Source: Ruminococcus sp.
Lineage (GTDB): Bacteria; Bacillota; Clostridia; Oscillospirales; Ruminococcaceae
Length of the DNA: 64,000 nt
Assembly: GCA_017472145.1 (NCBI GenBank)
Contig: JAFUQX010000058.1
Coordinates: 1-64,000 of the forward strand
Direction: 5' to 3'
Shown here: positions 25,256 through 32,897 of the stretch, in pieces
Layout: every line of letters starts with the position of its first letter
Numbering within the stretch: the first letter of the stretch is position 1
Notes under the pieces: model-generated
Told to the model about the DNA's origin: nothing
Database searches by the model: none
The model's input: the letters and a program-made list of their open reading frames with translations, nothing else
Program-made: the position numbers and the translations under genes

Positions 25256-26293
25256 TTAGTCCTGCTTCCACTTTTCTACAGCCAGATCGCCCATGGTCTG
25301 GAGATCGGAAATAATGCTGTTCAGCTCACGGATGGCCTTCTCAGTATCCTCGGCCGGAAGCACTTCACGATAACCGGTAGCGACCTGAGCTTCGTGACCA
25401 AAACGTCCGAACAAGCCTTTGCCGCGCTCTCTGGAGATAATCATAGCTGGTGTGCCGGAAGTAGTATCCACAAGAAACTGCATATCCGGGCAGAAACAGT
25501 GAAGAAATATGGAAATCAGCGTGAATACGAGGAATATGCACGCAATAACAAGCCAAAAGACCTCAGTATCCGAAAAAGATGAAGATAGATATGACAGAAG
25601 TGCTGTTATTTCGCAAAGCAGCCACTTCAGGAAAAACTTCTTCTTCACAAGGAAAAATGTGCCCAGACCTGCAAGGCCGAAAAGCACTGAAAAGGTTACA
25701 ATCAAACCAACAGATTCCGATTCTGTAAAGGCCATAAGCATCAGATAGGAAATCAGCGCAATCAGCAGACCGTGAATGATCAGATTCCAAAAGCTGAAGC
25801 GATGTCCCTTCTGCACACGGATACCATGAATCTCATTTACATCAAACTCATACTGAAGCAGCGTCCGGCCAGCCGGTGAACGGCCTGGCGCACGGAAGAT
25901 CAGGCGCTTGTTGGTGATCTGCATGCGTCCCTTTGCCTTCATGAACGCCGCTCTGGAGCGCAAAGTGGCAAACCGATATTGCTTTACCGGAATCTCTCCG
26001 TCATTGGCCTTCAGGTTTTCCGGAACGATCTTCATGCCTGTCTCATAGCACTGGTCACGATTGGCCTCCGGATCCCCTACGCCCATGTTATCCTTCAAAG
26101 AAGCCCAGAAATTCCGGGGAGAGGAAATATCATAGGCCGGAACCTGAAAGCTGAATGCCTTCTTCTCGGTTTGGGGAGTCGGATTGAATGTGGATGAATT
26201 GGGATATGTATAACCTGTATTTTGTGTCATCTGACAAGGACAGATCTGCCCGTCATTCAAAGGAGTTCCGCATTTTGAGCAAAAACGTGCCAT
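25256..26293 (-). CDS. zinc-ribbon, bPH/GRAM-like membrane protein
   Basis: A 345-residue protein and first gene of the seven-gene operon. It has a zinc ribbon with C5, C8, C18, C20, a linker to about residue 60, and a GRAM/bacterial PH-like region at about 105-165 (MQITNKRLIFRAPG and NEIHGIRVQKG). Four membrane helices lie at about 168-188, 194-216, 222-238 and 244-266. The C-terminal tail carries ISRERGKGLFGRF and ends in a helix (EKAIRELNSIISDLQTM). PH/GRAM modules bind lipids or proteins at membranes. It may be the membrane anchor of the system. No enzymatic motif is visible. Confidence 0.72.
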   Translation of the reverse strand: MARFCSKCGTPLNDGQICPCQMTQNTGYTYPNSSTFNPTPQTEKKAFSFQVPAYDISSPRNFWASLKDNMGVGDPEANRDQCYETGMKIVPENLKANDGEIPVKQYRFATLRSRAAFMKAKGRMQITNKRLIFRAPGRSPAGRTLLQYEFDVNEIHGIRVQKGHRFSFWNLIIHGLLIALISYLMLMAFTESESVGLIVTFSVLFGLAGLGTFFLVKKKFFLKWLLCEITALLSYLSSSFSDTEVFWLVIACIFLVFTLISIFLHCFCPDMQFLVDTTSGTPAMIISRERGKGLFGRFGHEAQVATGYREVLPAEDTEKAIRELNSIISDLQTMGDLAVEKWKQD

Positions 26294-26366
26294 AAAATTT
26301 ACCGCCTTTTCTTCATTATTATTCTTCCTTAAAAGCAGGACTATCCCTGCTTTTTCCAGTGATAGA

Positions 26367-26395
26367 ATTATAGCATATTTTCTATTCTATGTCAA
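26367..26395 (-). promoter_or_regulatory. strong promoter of the seven-gene zinc-ribbon operon
   Basis: Consensus -35 TTGACA (26390-26395), 17 bases, TGC-TATAAT -10 (26367-26372), about 75 bases before the first ATG. All downstream gaps in the operon are under 25 bases. Confidence 0.8.
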
Positions 26396-26564
26396 GTATT
26401 GTGTCCATTACAGGATGATATACAAAGTAAAGTTTGTTGAGTATGCACAATAGCGGGCCGGATATATTGGCAGTAACATATATATCCGAAGCAGGCCTGC
26501 TCGGTCTGTGCCAAACCAGTTTGTATATATTGTATGGTAAAATATTCTGGATTTCTGCGGGAAA

Positions 26565-26593
26565 TTGACTTTTTTGCAGGAAAATGCTATAAT
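26565..26593 (+). promoter_or_regulatory. promoter of the GH25 lipoprotein gene
   Basis: TTGACT (26565-26570), 17 bases, TGC-TATAAT (26588-26593). The stretch 26396-26564 between the two divergent promoters shows no gene. Confidence 0.75.
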
Positions 26594-26655
26594 CTAGGCA
26601 GAACCATATGATTTTGTCAGCTGCTTTGGCGGCTGTGGTATATAAAGGAGTCTTT

Positions 26656-27987
26656 ATGAACAAAAAACAATTCTTTCCATGTGCAGTTGTGTTATGTATG
26701 CTTACAGGATGCAGCAATACGATCAGTCCGGATGCAGAACTGCCGGAAGACAGCCTTTCTGTCATGGCAGAAATATCGGAGGAAGCATCCCCCGCCAGGA
26801 CAGAAGCACATTCCTCCATTTCATCATCCTCCGAAGTCAAGGCAAAAGAATCTGAAACAGATGTGAATCCGGAACCGCCGGAAGAAGCTGTACTTTCTGT
26901 ACCGGAAACGGTTGAGATTTACGAAGAAATTACACTCAGTCAGCTGCTCGCAGATACAAATGTACAGCTTGAAAATGAAGATGCACTTCTGGATACAAGT
27001 CAGATCGGTTCGTTTGATGTCACTGTATCCTATACATATGAGAACGAGCACTATACACATACGCTTCCCTATACGGTAGCCGATACCACTGCTCCGGTCG
27101 TACTGAACGCCGGATGGGGTGCTTATGTGGAGCAGGGCGATGCCTTTGACCTGAATGAACATGTTGGATTTGCAGATAACTATGATCCTGCACCTTTTCT
27201 TTCCTATTCAGGCTCTGTAGATACAAATGTATGCGGCACATATCCGCTCACTGTTTATATCACAGACTCATCCGGAAATGAGACAAGCTGGGAGATGAGC
27301 GTAGAAGTCGTCAGCGAAATTCCCGTTCCGGAGGATAACAATGAACGGATCTCCTTTGATTCATTTATGGAGGAATATGCGGAAGAAAACGTGCGCTTTG
27401 GAATCGATGTTTCCACCTGGCAGGGTGATATTGATTTTGAGGCTGTGAAAAATGCAGGATGCAGCTTTGTGATTATGCGCATCGGCCATTATTATGATGA
27501 GATCACAATGGACGACTGGTATATTTCCAATATGGAAAAGGCCAGGGCGGCCGGACTTGAAGTGGGCGTGTACATCTATACTACTGCTAACACGGAAGAA
27601 GAAGTAAGAGAAAATGCCCGGTGGATCACTGAACAGCTGGGTGGACAGGCTCTGGATTTCCCTGTTGTATTTGACTGGGAGAGCTTCTCCAATTTCCAGG
27701 AATTTGGCATGAGCATTCATGATCTGAATGCGCTGTTTGAAGTGTTTGCTGAAGAAATGGAGCAGAGCGGATATGAGACCATGCTCTATAGCAGCAAAAA
27801 TTTCCTGAACAATTTCTGGTATCAACAGAGTGATGTTCCTGTGTGGCTTGCACACTATACCGATGAAACAGATTACGCTGGAGAATATGCCATGTGGCAG
27901 ATGAGCTGCTTTGGCCGGATCGATGGAATCGCCGGAGATGTAGATCTGAATATCCTCTACACGGATAAGGAGCTGTTTATTGAATAA
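26656..27987 (+). CDS. lipoprotein with GH25 lysozyme domain
   Basis: A 443-residue exported protein. The signal peptide ends in lipobox LTGC with lipidated C19, followed by a Ser/Glu/Pro-rich linker. A bacterial Ig-like domain (DUF5011-like, TTAPVVLNAGWGAYVEQGD) lies at about 140-215. The GH25 muramidase domain starts at RFGIDVSTWQG near residue 245 and runs to the end. The catalytic DxE of the family is visible as FDWES (D340, E342). It should cleave peptidoglycan outside the membrane, in remodelling or competition. The ATG at 26656 follows AAAGGAG and gives the lipoprotein signal, so upstream in-frame ATGs are not used. Confidence 0.92.
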   Translation: MNKKQFFPCAVVLCMLTGCSNTISPDAELPEDSLSVMAEISEEASPARTEAHSSISSSSEVKAKESETDVNPEPPEEAVLSVPETVEIYEEITLSQLLADTNVQLENEDALLDTSQIGSFDVTVSYTYENEHYTHTLPYTVADTTAPVVLNAGWGAYVEQGDAFDLNEHVGFADNYDPAPFLSYSGSVDTNVCGTYPLTVYITDSSGNETSWEMSVEVVSEIPVPEDNNERISFDSFMEEYAEENVRFGIDVSTWQGDIDFEAVKNAGCSFVIMRIGHYYDEITMDDWYISNMEKARAAGLEVGVYIYTTANTEEEVRENARWITEQLGGQALDFPVVFDWESFSNFQEFGMSIHDLNALFEVFAEEMEQSGYETMLYSSKNFLNNFWYQQSDVPVWLAHYTDETDYAGEYAMWQMSCFGRIDGIAGDVDLNILYTDKELFIE

Positions 27988-27990
27988 ACG

Positions 27991-28020
27991 AAAAAGCGGC
28001 CTCTGGAAAGGTCGCTTTTT
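27991..28020. terminator. bidirectional terminator between the GH25 gene and cas6
   Basis: AAAAAGCGGCC and GGTCGCTTTTT arms (one G-T pair) around TCTGGAAA, three bases after the GH25 stop and 22 bases from the cas6 stop, usable from both strands. Confidence 0.8.
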
Positions 28021-28042
28021 ATTGGCCGAAGCACATAATATT

Positions 28043-28756
28043 TTAAATTACATCAAACATGCCGAATCCCTGTGAAGAACGACTGCCAAGACCTGTCTGA
28101 TAGGCCAGATTCAGCAGCGTCCGACTGCCCTCAAGATGAAATTTTCCGTGATAAGCTGTGATCCATATATCCTTATATCGGGTCACGACCTTGCGCATCG
28201 TATCCGCTTTTATTGAAAATCGATCATCAAGAGGCGCTTCACAGAACACAGCATATTTTTGTCTGAGGTTTTCCAGAAGCAGCTTCTCAAATTCTGTATC
28301 GGCCGGAGAATAATAGAAGGTTTTACCGCTGCCATCACGGAATCTGGCCACGATGGGAGATGAGGTGATGATATAAAGTCGTTCCTCGGTGATCTCCCTG
28401 TACTCGGCCTCGATCATACGGATATCAAAATATACACCAAAAAGCCTGAGCTTTTCACTGCGTACCAATGCAGCCTTCAGAATTCTACAGAATTCATCAG
28501 AAATACTGCGAAGCTCAAGGTTGATCTTTCCGGTTATGTTCATTCTTCCATTGGATACGCAGCAGTCCCCTTTGATTTTTCCAAAGGTAAAGAGGCGGAA
28601 GCGTGCTGCCCCCAGGCCATATCCAGTATCATGGAGAAATGCTGAATAGTCCGGATGGAACTCAAGCAGGCGATAGATTGCGCTCTGCACCTGATAGTTA
28701 TAATTCAGAGGAATAGAGCATGGAGCTTCAGGACATAGGGTCAGCTTGATCTGCAT
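28043..28756 (-). CDS. cas6: CRISPR pre-crRNA endoribonuclease Cas6
   Basis: A 237-residue RAMP-fold RNase that cuts pre-crRNA within repeats. The N-terminal half has the family pattern LEFHPDYSAFLHDTGY with a candidate catalytic His (H42), and RLFTFGKI follows. The C-terminus holds the Gly-rich loop TGLGSRSSQGFGMFDV. It is the last gene of the cmr operon, 25 bases after the exonuclease gene, with GGAGG before ATG. No CRISPR array lies nearby, so it would have to process a transcript from elsewhere in the genome. Confidence 0.9.
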   Translation of the reverse strand: MQIKLTLCPEAPCSIPLNYNYQVQSAIYRLLEFHPDYSAFLHDTGYGLGAARFRLFTFGKIKGDCCVSNGRMNITGKINLELRSISDEFCRILKAALVRSEKLRLFGVYFDIRMIEAEYREITEERLYIITSSPIVARFRDGSGKTFYYSPADTEFEKLLLENLRQKYAVFCEAPLDDRFSIKADTMRKVVTRYKDIWITAYHGKFHLEGSRTLLNLAYQTGLGSRSSQGFGMFDVI

Positions 28757-28781
28757 TGTATTTTTCCCCTCCTTCCATAAT

Positions 28782-29312
28782 TCAAGCCAGACGGTCGGAT
28801 CCGTTTTTCATATACCGGTTCCAGAGCTGCACCATCATCCGGACATCATGCATTGCATCATGAGCAGTCAGACCCAGGCCGGAAAGAGCTGCGCGATCAG
28901 CAAGCGGTGAAATTCCATTGGCTGCCAGCACAGACGCCAGATCCAGAAGCGGAAATGGTGCTGAAAACGATCGATCGGCCGGACAAAGCTCTACACATTT
29001 CATAAACAGCCGTGCTTCCACCGGAAAAGGAACATCGGCAATACAAAGGCAGGATTCATGGTGTTTCATCCAGAAGGCCCAGAACGCTTCCAGCAGTGTA
29101 TTCTCATCCGGATAGAATACCTCCGCTTCATGCAGGTGAGGAAGCACATTCTCTTTGACCCAGTCAGAAGAAATTGCATCCGGATGAATCTGAACCGCAC
29201 CGTAGAACCGATCCAGCTCCGTTCCGGTTCTGTCTGTTACAATAACCGCAACACTCAGAAATGAACCGTATAATCCATCTGTTTCAGCATCTACAAAAAA
29301 GTATTTACCCAT
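28782..29312 (-). CDS. DEDDh-type 3'-5' exonuclease associated with the Cmr operon
   Basis: A 176-residue stand-alone DnaQ-like exonuclease. All five family residues are in place: D8 and E10 in VDAETDG (Exo I), D93 in IADVPFP (Exo II), and H151 and D156 in HDAMHD (Exo III). It cuts nucleic acid or short nucleotides from the 3' end with two metal ions. It sits inside the CRISPR operon, overlapping the end of cmr6 by eight bases. Possible roles are trimming of crRNA 3' ends, destroying target RNA fragments, or degrading a nucleotide second messenger such as SAM-AMP made by Cas10. Small DEDDh enzymes can act as oligoribonucleases, which fits the last idea. Confidence 0.88.
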   Translation of the reverse strand: MGKYFFVDAETDGLYGSFLSVAVIVTDRTGTELDRFYGAVQIHPDAISSDWVKENVLPHLHEAEVFYPDENTLLEAFWAFWMKHHESCLCIADVPFPVEARLFMKCVELCPADRSFSAPFPLLDLASVLAANGISPLADRAALSGLGLTAHDAMHDVRMMVQLWNRYMKNGSDRLA

Positions 29313-30522
29313 TTCTCATCCCTTCCGGTACCTGCTTGATGGAAAGGGCGATTTGACCAGGCTTGAAACTTGAAACCACCTTAACCACGACCTCCTGTCC
29401 GACTGACAGATAAGCACGCACATCTTCTACACGTTCCTTGGATATTTGACTGATATGAACCAATGCAGAAACGCCGGGCAAAAGTGTGACAAAGGCACCC
29501 AGGCCGTCTTTTATTCCATTCACCTGCCCCCGAAGATACATACCCTCTTTTATTTCAGCCTTGGAACGTACTGTGGATATGACCGTATTGGATGAATCCT
29601 GTGTACGACGTGAAACCGACGCAGATGTTCGCTGCGCAGCAGAATTGTTCTGCTTCATAGGGTGCGAAGCGTCCTCCTTGATTCTCAGGTATTTCGCATC
29701 CTTCACATCCTCGGCACAGATCAGTACACCAAAGCCAGCATTGGTTTTTGCGCCAATACCAAGGTCACACAGCAGACTGGAAAACAGCTTCAGCTTTGTC
29801 GCTGCATCTACCTTCAATCCATCGGCCAGTATCGTATCTTTCAGCATAAAGCGAAGCTGGAGGGTCACATCCGGCAGGATCTTCAGCAGATTCAGCGGAA
29901 CGGGACTGCACAGACCATCATATTCAATATCATCGGCCCGGTGCGGCGTGATATTTTCGATCCCCATAAGCCGACCCTTTTGATTCGGACTTATGGGCCA
30001 TGCATCAAGGAAGCAGTCCTGACCGACACTTTCCTCTTTCTTCAAAGCTTTCTGAGGATCATGCGGGTGGGCAGTACCGAAAATACTGATCTCAAGAGCG
30101 TGGAGCTGCTCTGCATTCATGGAAACACCTGCGTCTTCCAGAAGTGCACAGACATAATCTATATTCTGTATAAAAGCAGACCGGAGCAGGCCCTTTACAG
30201 CACTGCCCGGAATATAGGGAAGGCCTGTTACAGTATCAAAAAGGAAGCCCAGACCAATGTCGCTGACCGCCTTTTTTTCATCGCTCTGCTCTCTTTTCAT
30301 GTCATTCCCGATGGCATGCTGGTAGCCCAGACCGCAGAGAAGACCCGGATAGCCGATTCTGAAACAAAGAGACTGCTCCTGAAGGGGGATCTCATCTTCA
30401 CTTCTCTCCCAGGTATTCTTGATGATTCTGTCGTTCTGTCTGTCGGCCGCAGCTTTATCCATCTTCCCATGCTCCTGGAGACATTCATAATACTTCACCC
30501 AGAATTCATAATGCTGATTCAA
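29305..30522 (-). CDS. cmr6: Cmr6 RAMP protein fused to S1 RNA-binding domain
   Basis: A 405-residue protein. Residues 1-290 are a Cmr6-type RAMP (LPYIPGSAVKGLLRSA, ENITPH, and IGAKTNAGFGVL as the C-terminal Gly-rich loop). After a Ser/Thr-rich linker of about 35 residues, residues 325-400 form an S1 RNA-binding domain (YLRGQVNGIKDGLGAFVTL, LVHISQIS, GQEVVVKVV). Cmr6 caps the 3' end of the backbone of the type III-B complex and contacts RNA. The extra S1 could widen target or crRNA 3'-end contact. The start is a TTG after GGAGGAGG, its bases overlapping the cmr5 stop (TTGA). Confidence 0.87.
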   Translation of the reverse strand: MNQHYEFWVKYYECLQEHGKMDKAAADRQNDRIIKNTWERSEDEIPLQEQSLCFRIGYPGLLCGLGYQHAIGNDMKREQSDEKKAVSDIGLGFLFDTVTGLPYIPGSAVKGLLRSAFIQNIDYVCALLEDAGVSMNAEQLHALEISIFGTAHPHDPQKALKKEESVGQDCFLDAWPISPNQKGRLMGIENITPHRADDIEYDGLCSPVPLNLLKILPDVTLQLRFMLKDTILADGLKVDAATKLKLFSSLLCDLGIGAKTNAGFGVLICAEDVKDAKYLRIKEDASHPMKQNNSAAQRTSASVSRRTQDSSNTVISTVRSKAEIKEGMYLRGQVNGIKDGLGAFVTLLPGVSALVHISQISKERVEDVRAYLSVGQEVVVKVVSSFKPGQIALSIKQVPEGMRNG

Positions 30523-30959
30523 GCTGTTCCCTCCTCCGTATTCATAGGTTTTTCATCAGAGGTCTGTCCTTCCTCATTCTCCCCATTGCCCAGATCAAAC
30601 AGATTCATAGCCAGCTTCAGTGCAGCTGCACAGGAGAGTACCTGCTCCTTCATGAAACGCTTTGACGGACAGTTCCGTACAGTATCAAAAAGCCTGTCCT
30701 TTGTCTGCATGGGAATCTTCTTTTTCAGCATGAAGTTTATGGCAGCCATGAGCTTGGAAAGATCCACACTTGCGCCATTCTGTGCGCTGAACAGAGCAAC
30801 CGCAGAGAGCAGACTTCCAGCCGATACAGCTGCGCCGAATGAGGAGATTTTTCCTCTGAAGGCAGAAGAAACTTTACCGTTCTCTGCAATCTGAACAGAG
30901 GGATCTGTCAGCGCTTCTACAGCAAGAGGAAGATATTCATCAACCAGTTTCTTGTTCAT
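30519..30959 (-). CDS. cmr5: type III-B CRISPR small subunit Cmr5
   Basis: A 146-residue alpha-helical protein, the small inner-belly subunit of the Cmr complex. The N-terminal part holds YLPLAVEALTDPSV, then GKVSSAFRGKISSFGAAV, the usual Cmr5 helix pattern, and a C-terminal acidic tail. The tail, of about 25 residues, is longer than usual. It stands between cmr4 and cmr6, four bases after cmr4. It is identified as much by context and size as by sequence. Confidence 0.82.
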   Translation of the reverse strand: MNKKLVDEYLPLAVEALTDPSVQIAENGKVSSAFRGKISSFGAAVSAGSLLSAVALFSAQNGASVDLSKLMAAINFMLKKKIPMQTKDRLFDTVRNCPSKRFMKEQVLSCAAALKLAMNLFDLGNGENEEGQTSDEKPMNTEEGTA

Positions 30960-30962
30960 GGA

Positions 30963-31727
30963 TTATACCTCCTTCAGGTATTTTGTCAGCTTCATAAAGC
31001 CGTTGCCAGTTGAAAAGCCTGCGCCAAACTGAATCACTCTGTTATTGATCGCTGCATCCAGAACAGCGTCCGGACTTACGACCAGCAGGCCAAAAATACT
31101 CTTGTGCGGAACATATTCCTCATACCAGAGATTTTTGCTCTGTCCGTTTTCCAGAACATTGTGGGCCTGGGTGGGCAGATCGATAGCCTGAAGCTGCTGA
31201 GGATTCATCAAGGCCCACTTGTCTGTACCAAGAATGGCACTTAACAATTTGGATTCGCCCTTTTCAGCCTGCTCCCCTTCTACAAAGGTATTCGGCCGGC
31301 CACAGATCACCTTGTCCTTTAAATCCGGAATGTCATTTTCACCAAACAGATCACGATAGCCGAATGCGGACAGCTTATTCAAAAAATCCTCAATCAGCTC
31401 CCTGGTTGTAGCCAGCGCATAGGAATCCACACCCTCACTGACCCGTACCGGTCTTGCGAGCAGATCTCCGGAAAAGAACTGGCAGCTTCCCTGAACATCC
31501 TTTTTGTCCTTATCTTTTCCGCCGAAAATACGGACGATATCGTCCTCCTTCATTCCGCTTTTTACGCAGAAATCCCTGATCGCACCTTTTACGCCGCTGG
31601 CATTCATCGTCGGCTCGCCGGAAACGGCATCCCGCTGCACCTCAAGGTCAATTACACTGTAATTGACGTCACCGCTGCCCATGTGAAGATTGGACAGGCA
31701 CTCCAGAATATATACATTTGCTTCCAT
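30963..31727 (-). CDS. cmr4: type III-B backbone RAMP and target-RNA nuclease Cmr4
   Basis: A 254-residue RAMP protein forming the repeated Cas7-like backbone that cuts target RNA every six nucleotides. The N-terminal LHMGSGDVNYSVIDLEVQRD holds the conserved Asp (D27 from the ATG at 31727) at the place of the known catalytic residue. The N-proximal ASGVKGAIRD loop and the C-terminal IQFGAGFSTGNGFMK are RAMP signatures. The ATG at 31727 is preferred to a GTG three codons upstream because it has a normal 10-base spacing from CGGAG. Confidence 0.9.
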   Translation of the reverse strand: MEANVYILECLSNLHMGSGDVNYSVIDLEVQRDAVSGEPTMNASGVKGAIRDFCVKSGMKEDDIVRIFGGKDKDKKDVQGSCQFFSGDLLARPVRVSEGVDSYALATTRELIEDFLNKLSAFGYRDLFGENDIPDLKDKVICGRPNTFVEGEQAEKGESKLLSAILGTDKWALMNPQQLQAIDLPTQAHNVLENGQSKNLWYEEYVPHKSIFGLLVVSPDAVLDAAINNRVIQFGAGFSTGNGFMKLTKYLKEV

Positions 31728-31745
31728 TATATGCACACTCCGTTC

Positions 31746-32897
31746 TCAATAACTCCTATAGCAATTGTAGCCAGCAGTCTGGCCATGTTCAAAATTCTCC
31801 GAGGATTCCAGCATCTTTATCAGTTCCTCACGCTGTCCCGCTGAACTGCACACAAAGACTGCGCCAGCACCGATCATCCTCAGAAGCGTCTGTTCCTTTT
31901 TGTATCGCTGGGTCATGGATACATTTTTATCATAGTTTGTGGTAAATGCACGATATTCCGAAATATTTGCAAGCATCAGGCAGCAGCTCTCCTTCAGCCT
32001 CTGCCAATCTCCCGAATACCACAGATCTGACTGCACATACAGATAATGCAGCGTGCAGGAATGGTCGTCCAGTACGGCCTTCTCCGGAAATACCGTTTTC
32101 AGCTTTTCCCACGAAACATCATCCTGTTCAGCTGGTTTTGCTTCCGCAAGAAAGCCGGTGCGTCCCTTTCCGATGCAGACCATCCGCTGTTCCGGAAGGC
32201 TCATTTCATCCTCCAGATCAGCATAGAAAGCAAAGGAAAAATCAGGATGAAGCTGAATATAATCCTTCTTGAAGAAGCCGCTCTGCTCTGCTTCTTTGCC
32301 TTTTTTCTTTGCATCCCGGTTAATGCCCACACGGGTTTGCGTGGTGAACAAGTGGCCGATGAGCACTGGTTTCTGATCATCAATCCGGACGAACATACCA
32401 TCGTCCCAGTTTTTATCATCATGCTGCATGGGAAGATAACGCTCTGTCGTACAGCCGATGGGCTGTTTTATGGCAGAAAATTTGTCGTACGGCTCAAAGG
32501 CGGCCTTTGCAATTTCATGGTGATCCTCCGGCTTGCTCATTGACTTTGCAGCGTGATTGAGCGGCGCTGGAACATATTTTCTGCTTTGATTGTCCATCAG
32601 AAACAGAGGAGAGATTCTCCTGATTCTTCCAAAGGTCTGTTCCCTTTTCAGAAGGCTGAAGCTCTTTTCACCGATATTGAGCTTATCTTCAGGTGATAAG
32701 GAAAAATCCATTTTTGGATCCGCGATCCCAAGATACCGCAGTACGCCGAACAGGGCCGACTGAGACGGTATATTGGCGGACTTGATGTAATATGGATTCA
32801 TCTGAGCCCGCTGTATGGTTGTACTGCCATAGGCCACATTCCGGTCTGTACCGAAGAAATACGGCTCCTGCGGTTTGAGTGTAATCAAATATCTCAT
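31746..32897 (-). CDS. cmr3: type III-B RAMP protein Cmr3
   Basis: A 383-residue Cas5-like RAMP that caps the crRNA 5' tag end in the Cmr complex. The opening TLKPQEPYFFGTDRN is the Cmr3 signature, followed by ANIPSQSALFGVLRYLGI, FGRIRRISPLFLMD and, later, GINRDAKKKG, which matches the usual GIxxD element. The ATG overlaps the cas10 stop (ATGA), so the two are probably translationally coupled. Confidence 0.9.
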   Translation of the reverse strand: MRYLITLKPQEPYFFGTDRNVAYGSTTIQRAQMNPYYIKSANIPSQSALFGVLRYLGIADPKMDFSLSPEDKLNIGEKSFSLLKREQTFGRIRRISPLFLMDNQSRKYVPAPLNHAAKSMSKPEDHHEIAKAAFEPYDKFSAIKQPIGCTTERYLPMQHDDKNWDDGMFVRIDDQKPVLIGHLFTTQTRVGINRDAKKKGKEAEQSGFFKKDYIQLHPDFSFAFYADLEDEMSLPEQRMVCIGKGRTGFLAEAKPAEQDDVSWEKLKTVFPEKAVLDDHSCTLHYLYVQSDLWYSGDWQRLKESCCLMLANISEYRAFTTNYDKNVSMTQRYKKEQTLLRMIGAGAVFVCSSAGQREELIKMLESSENFEHGQTAGYNCYRSY

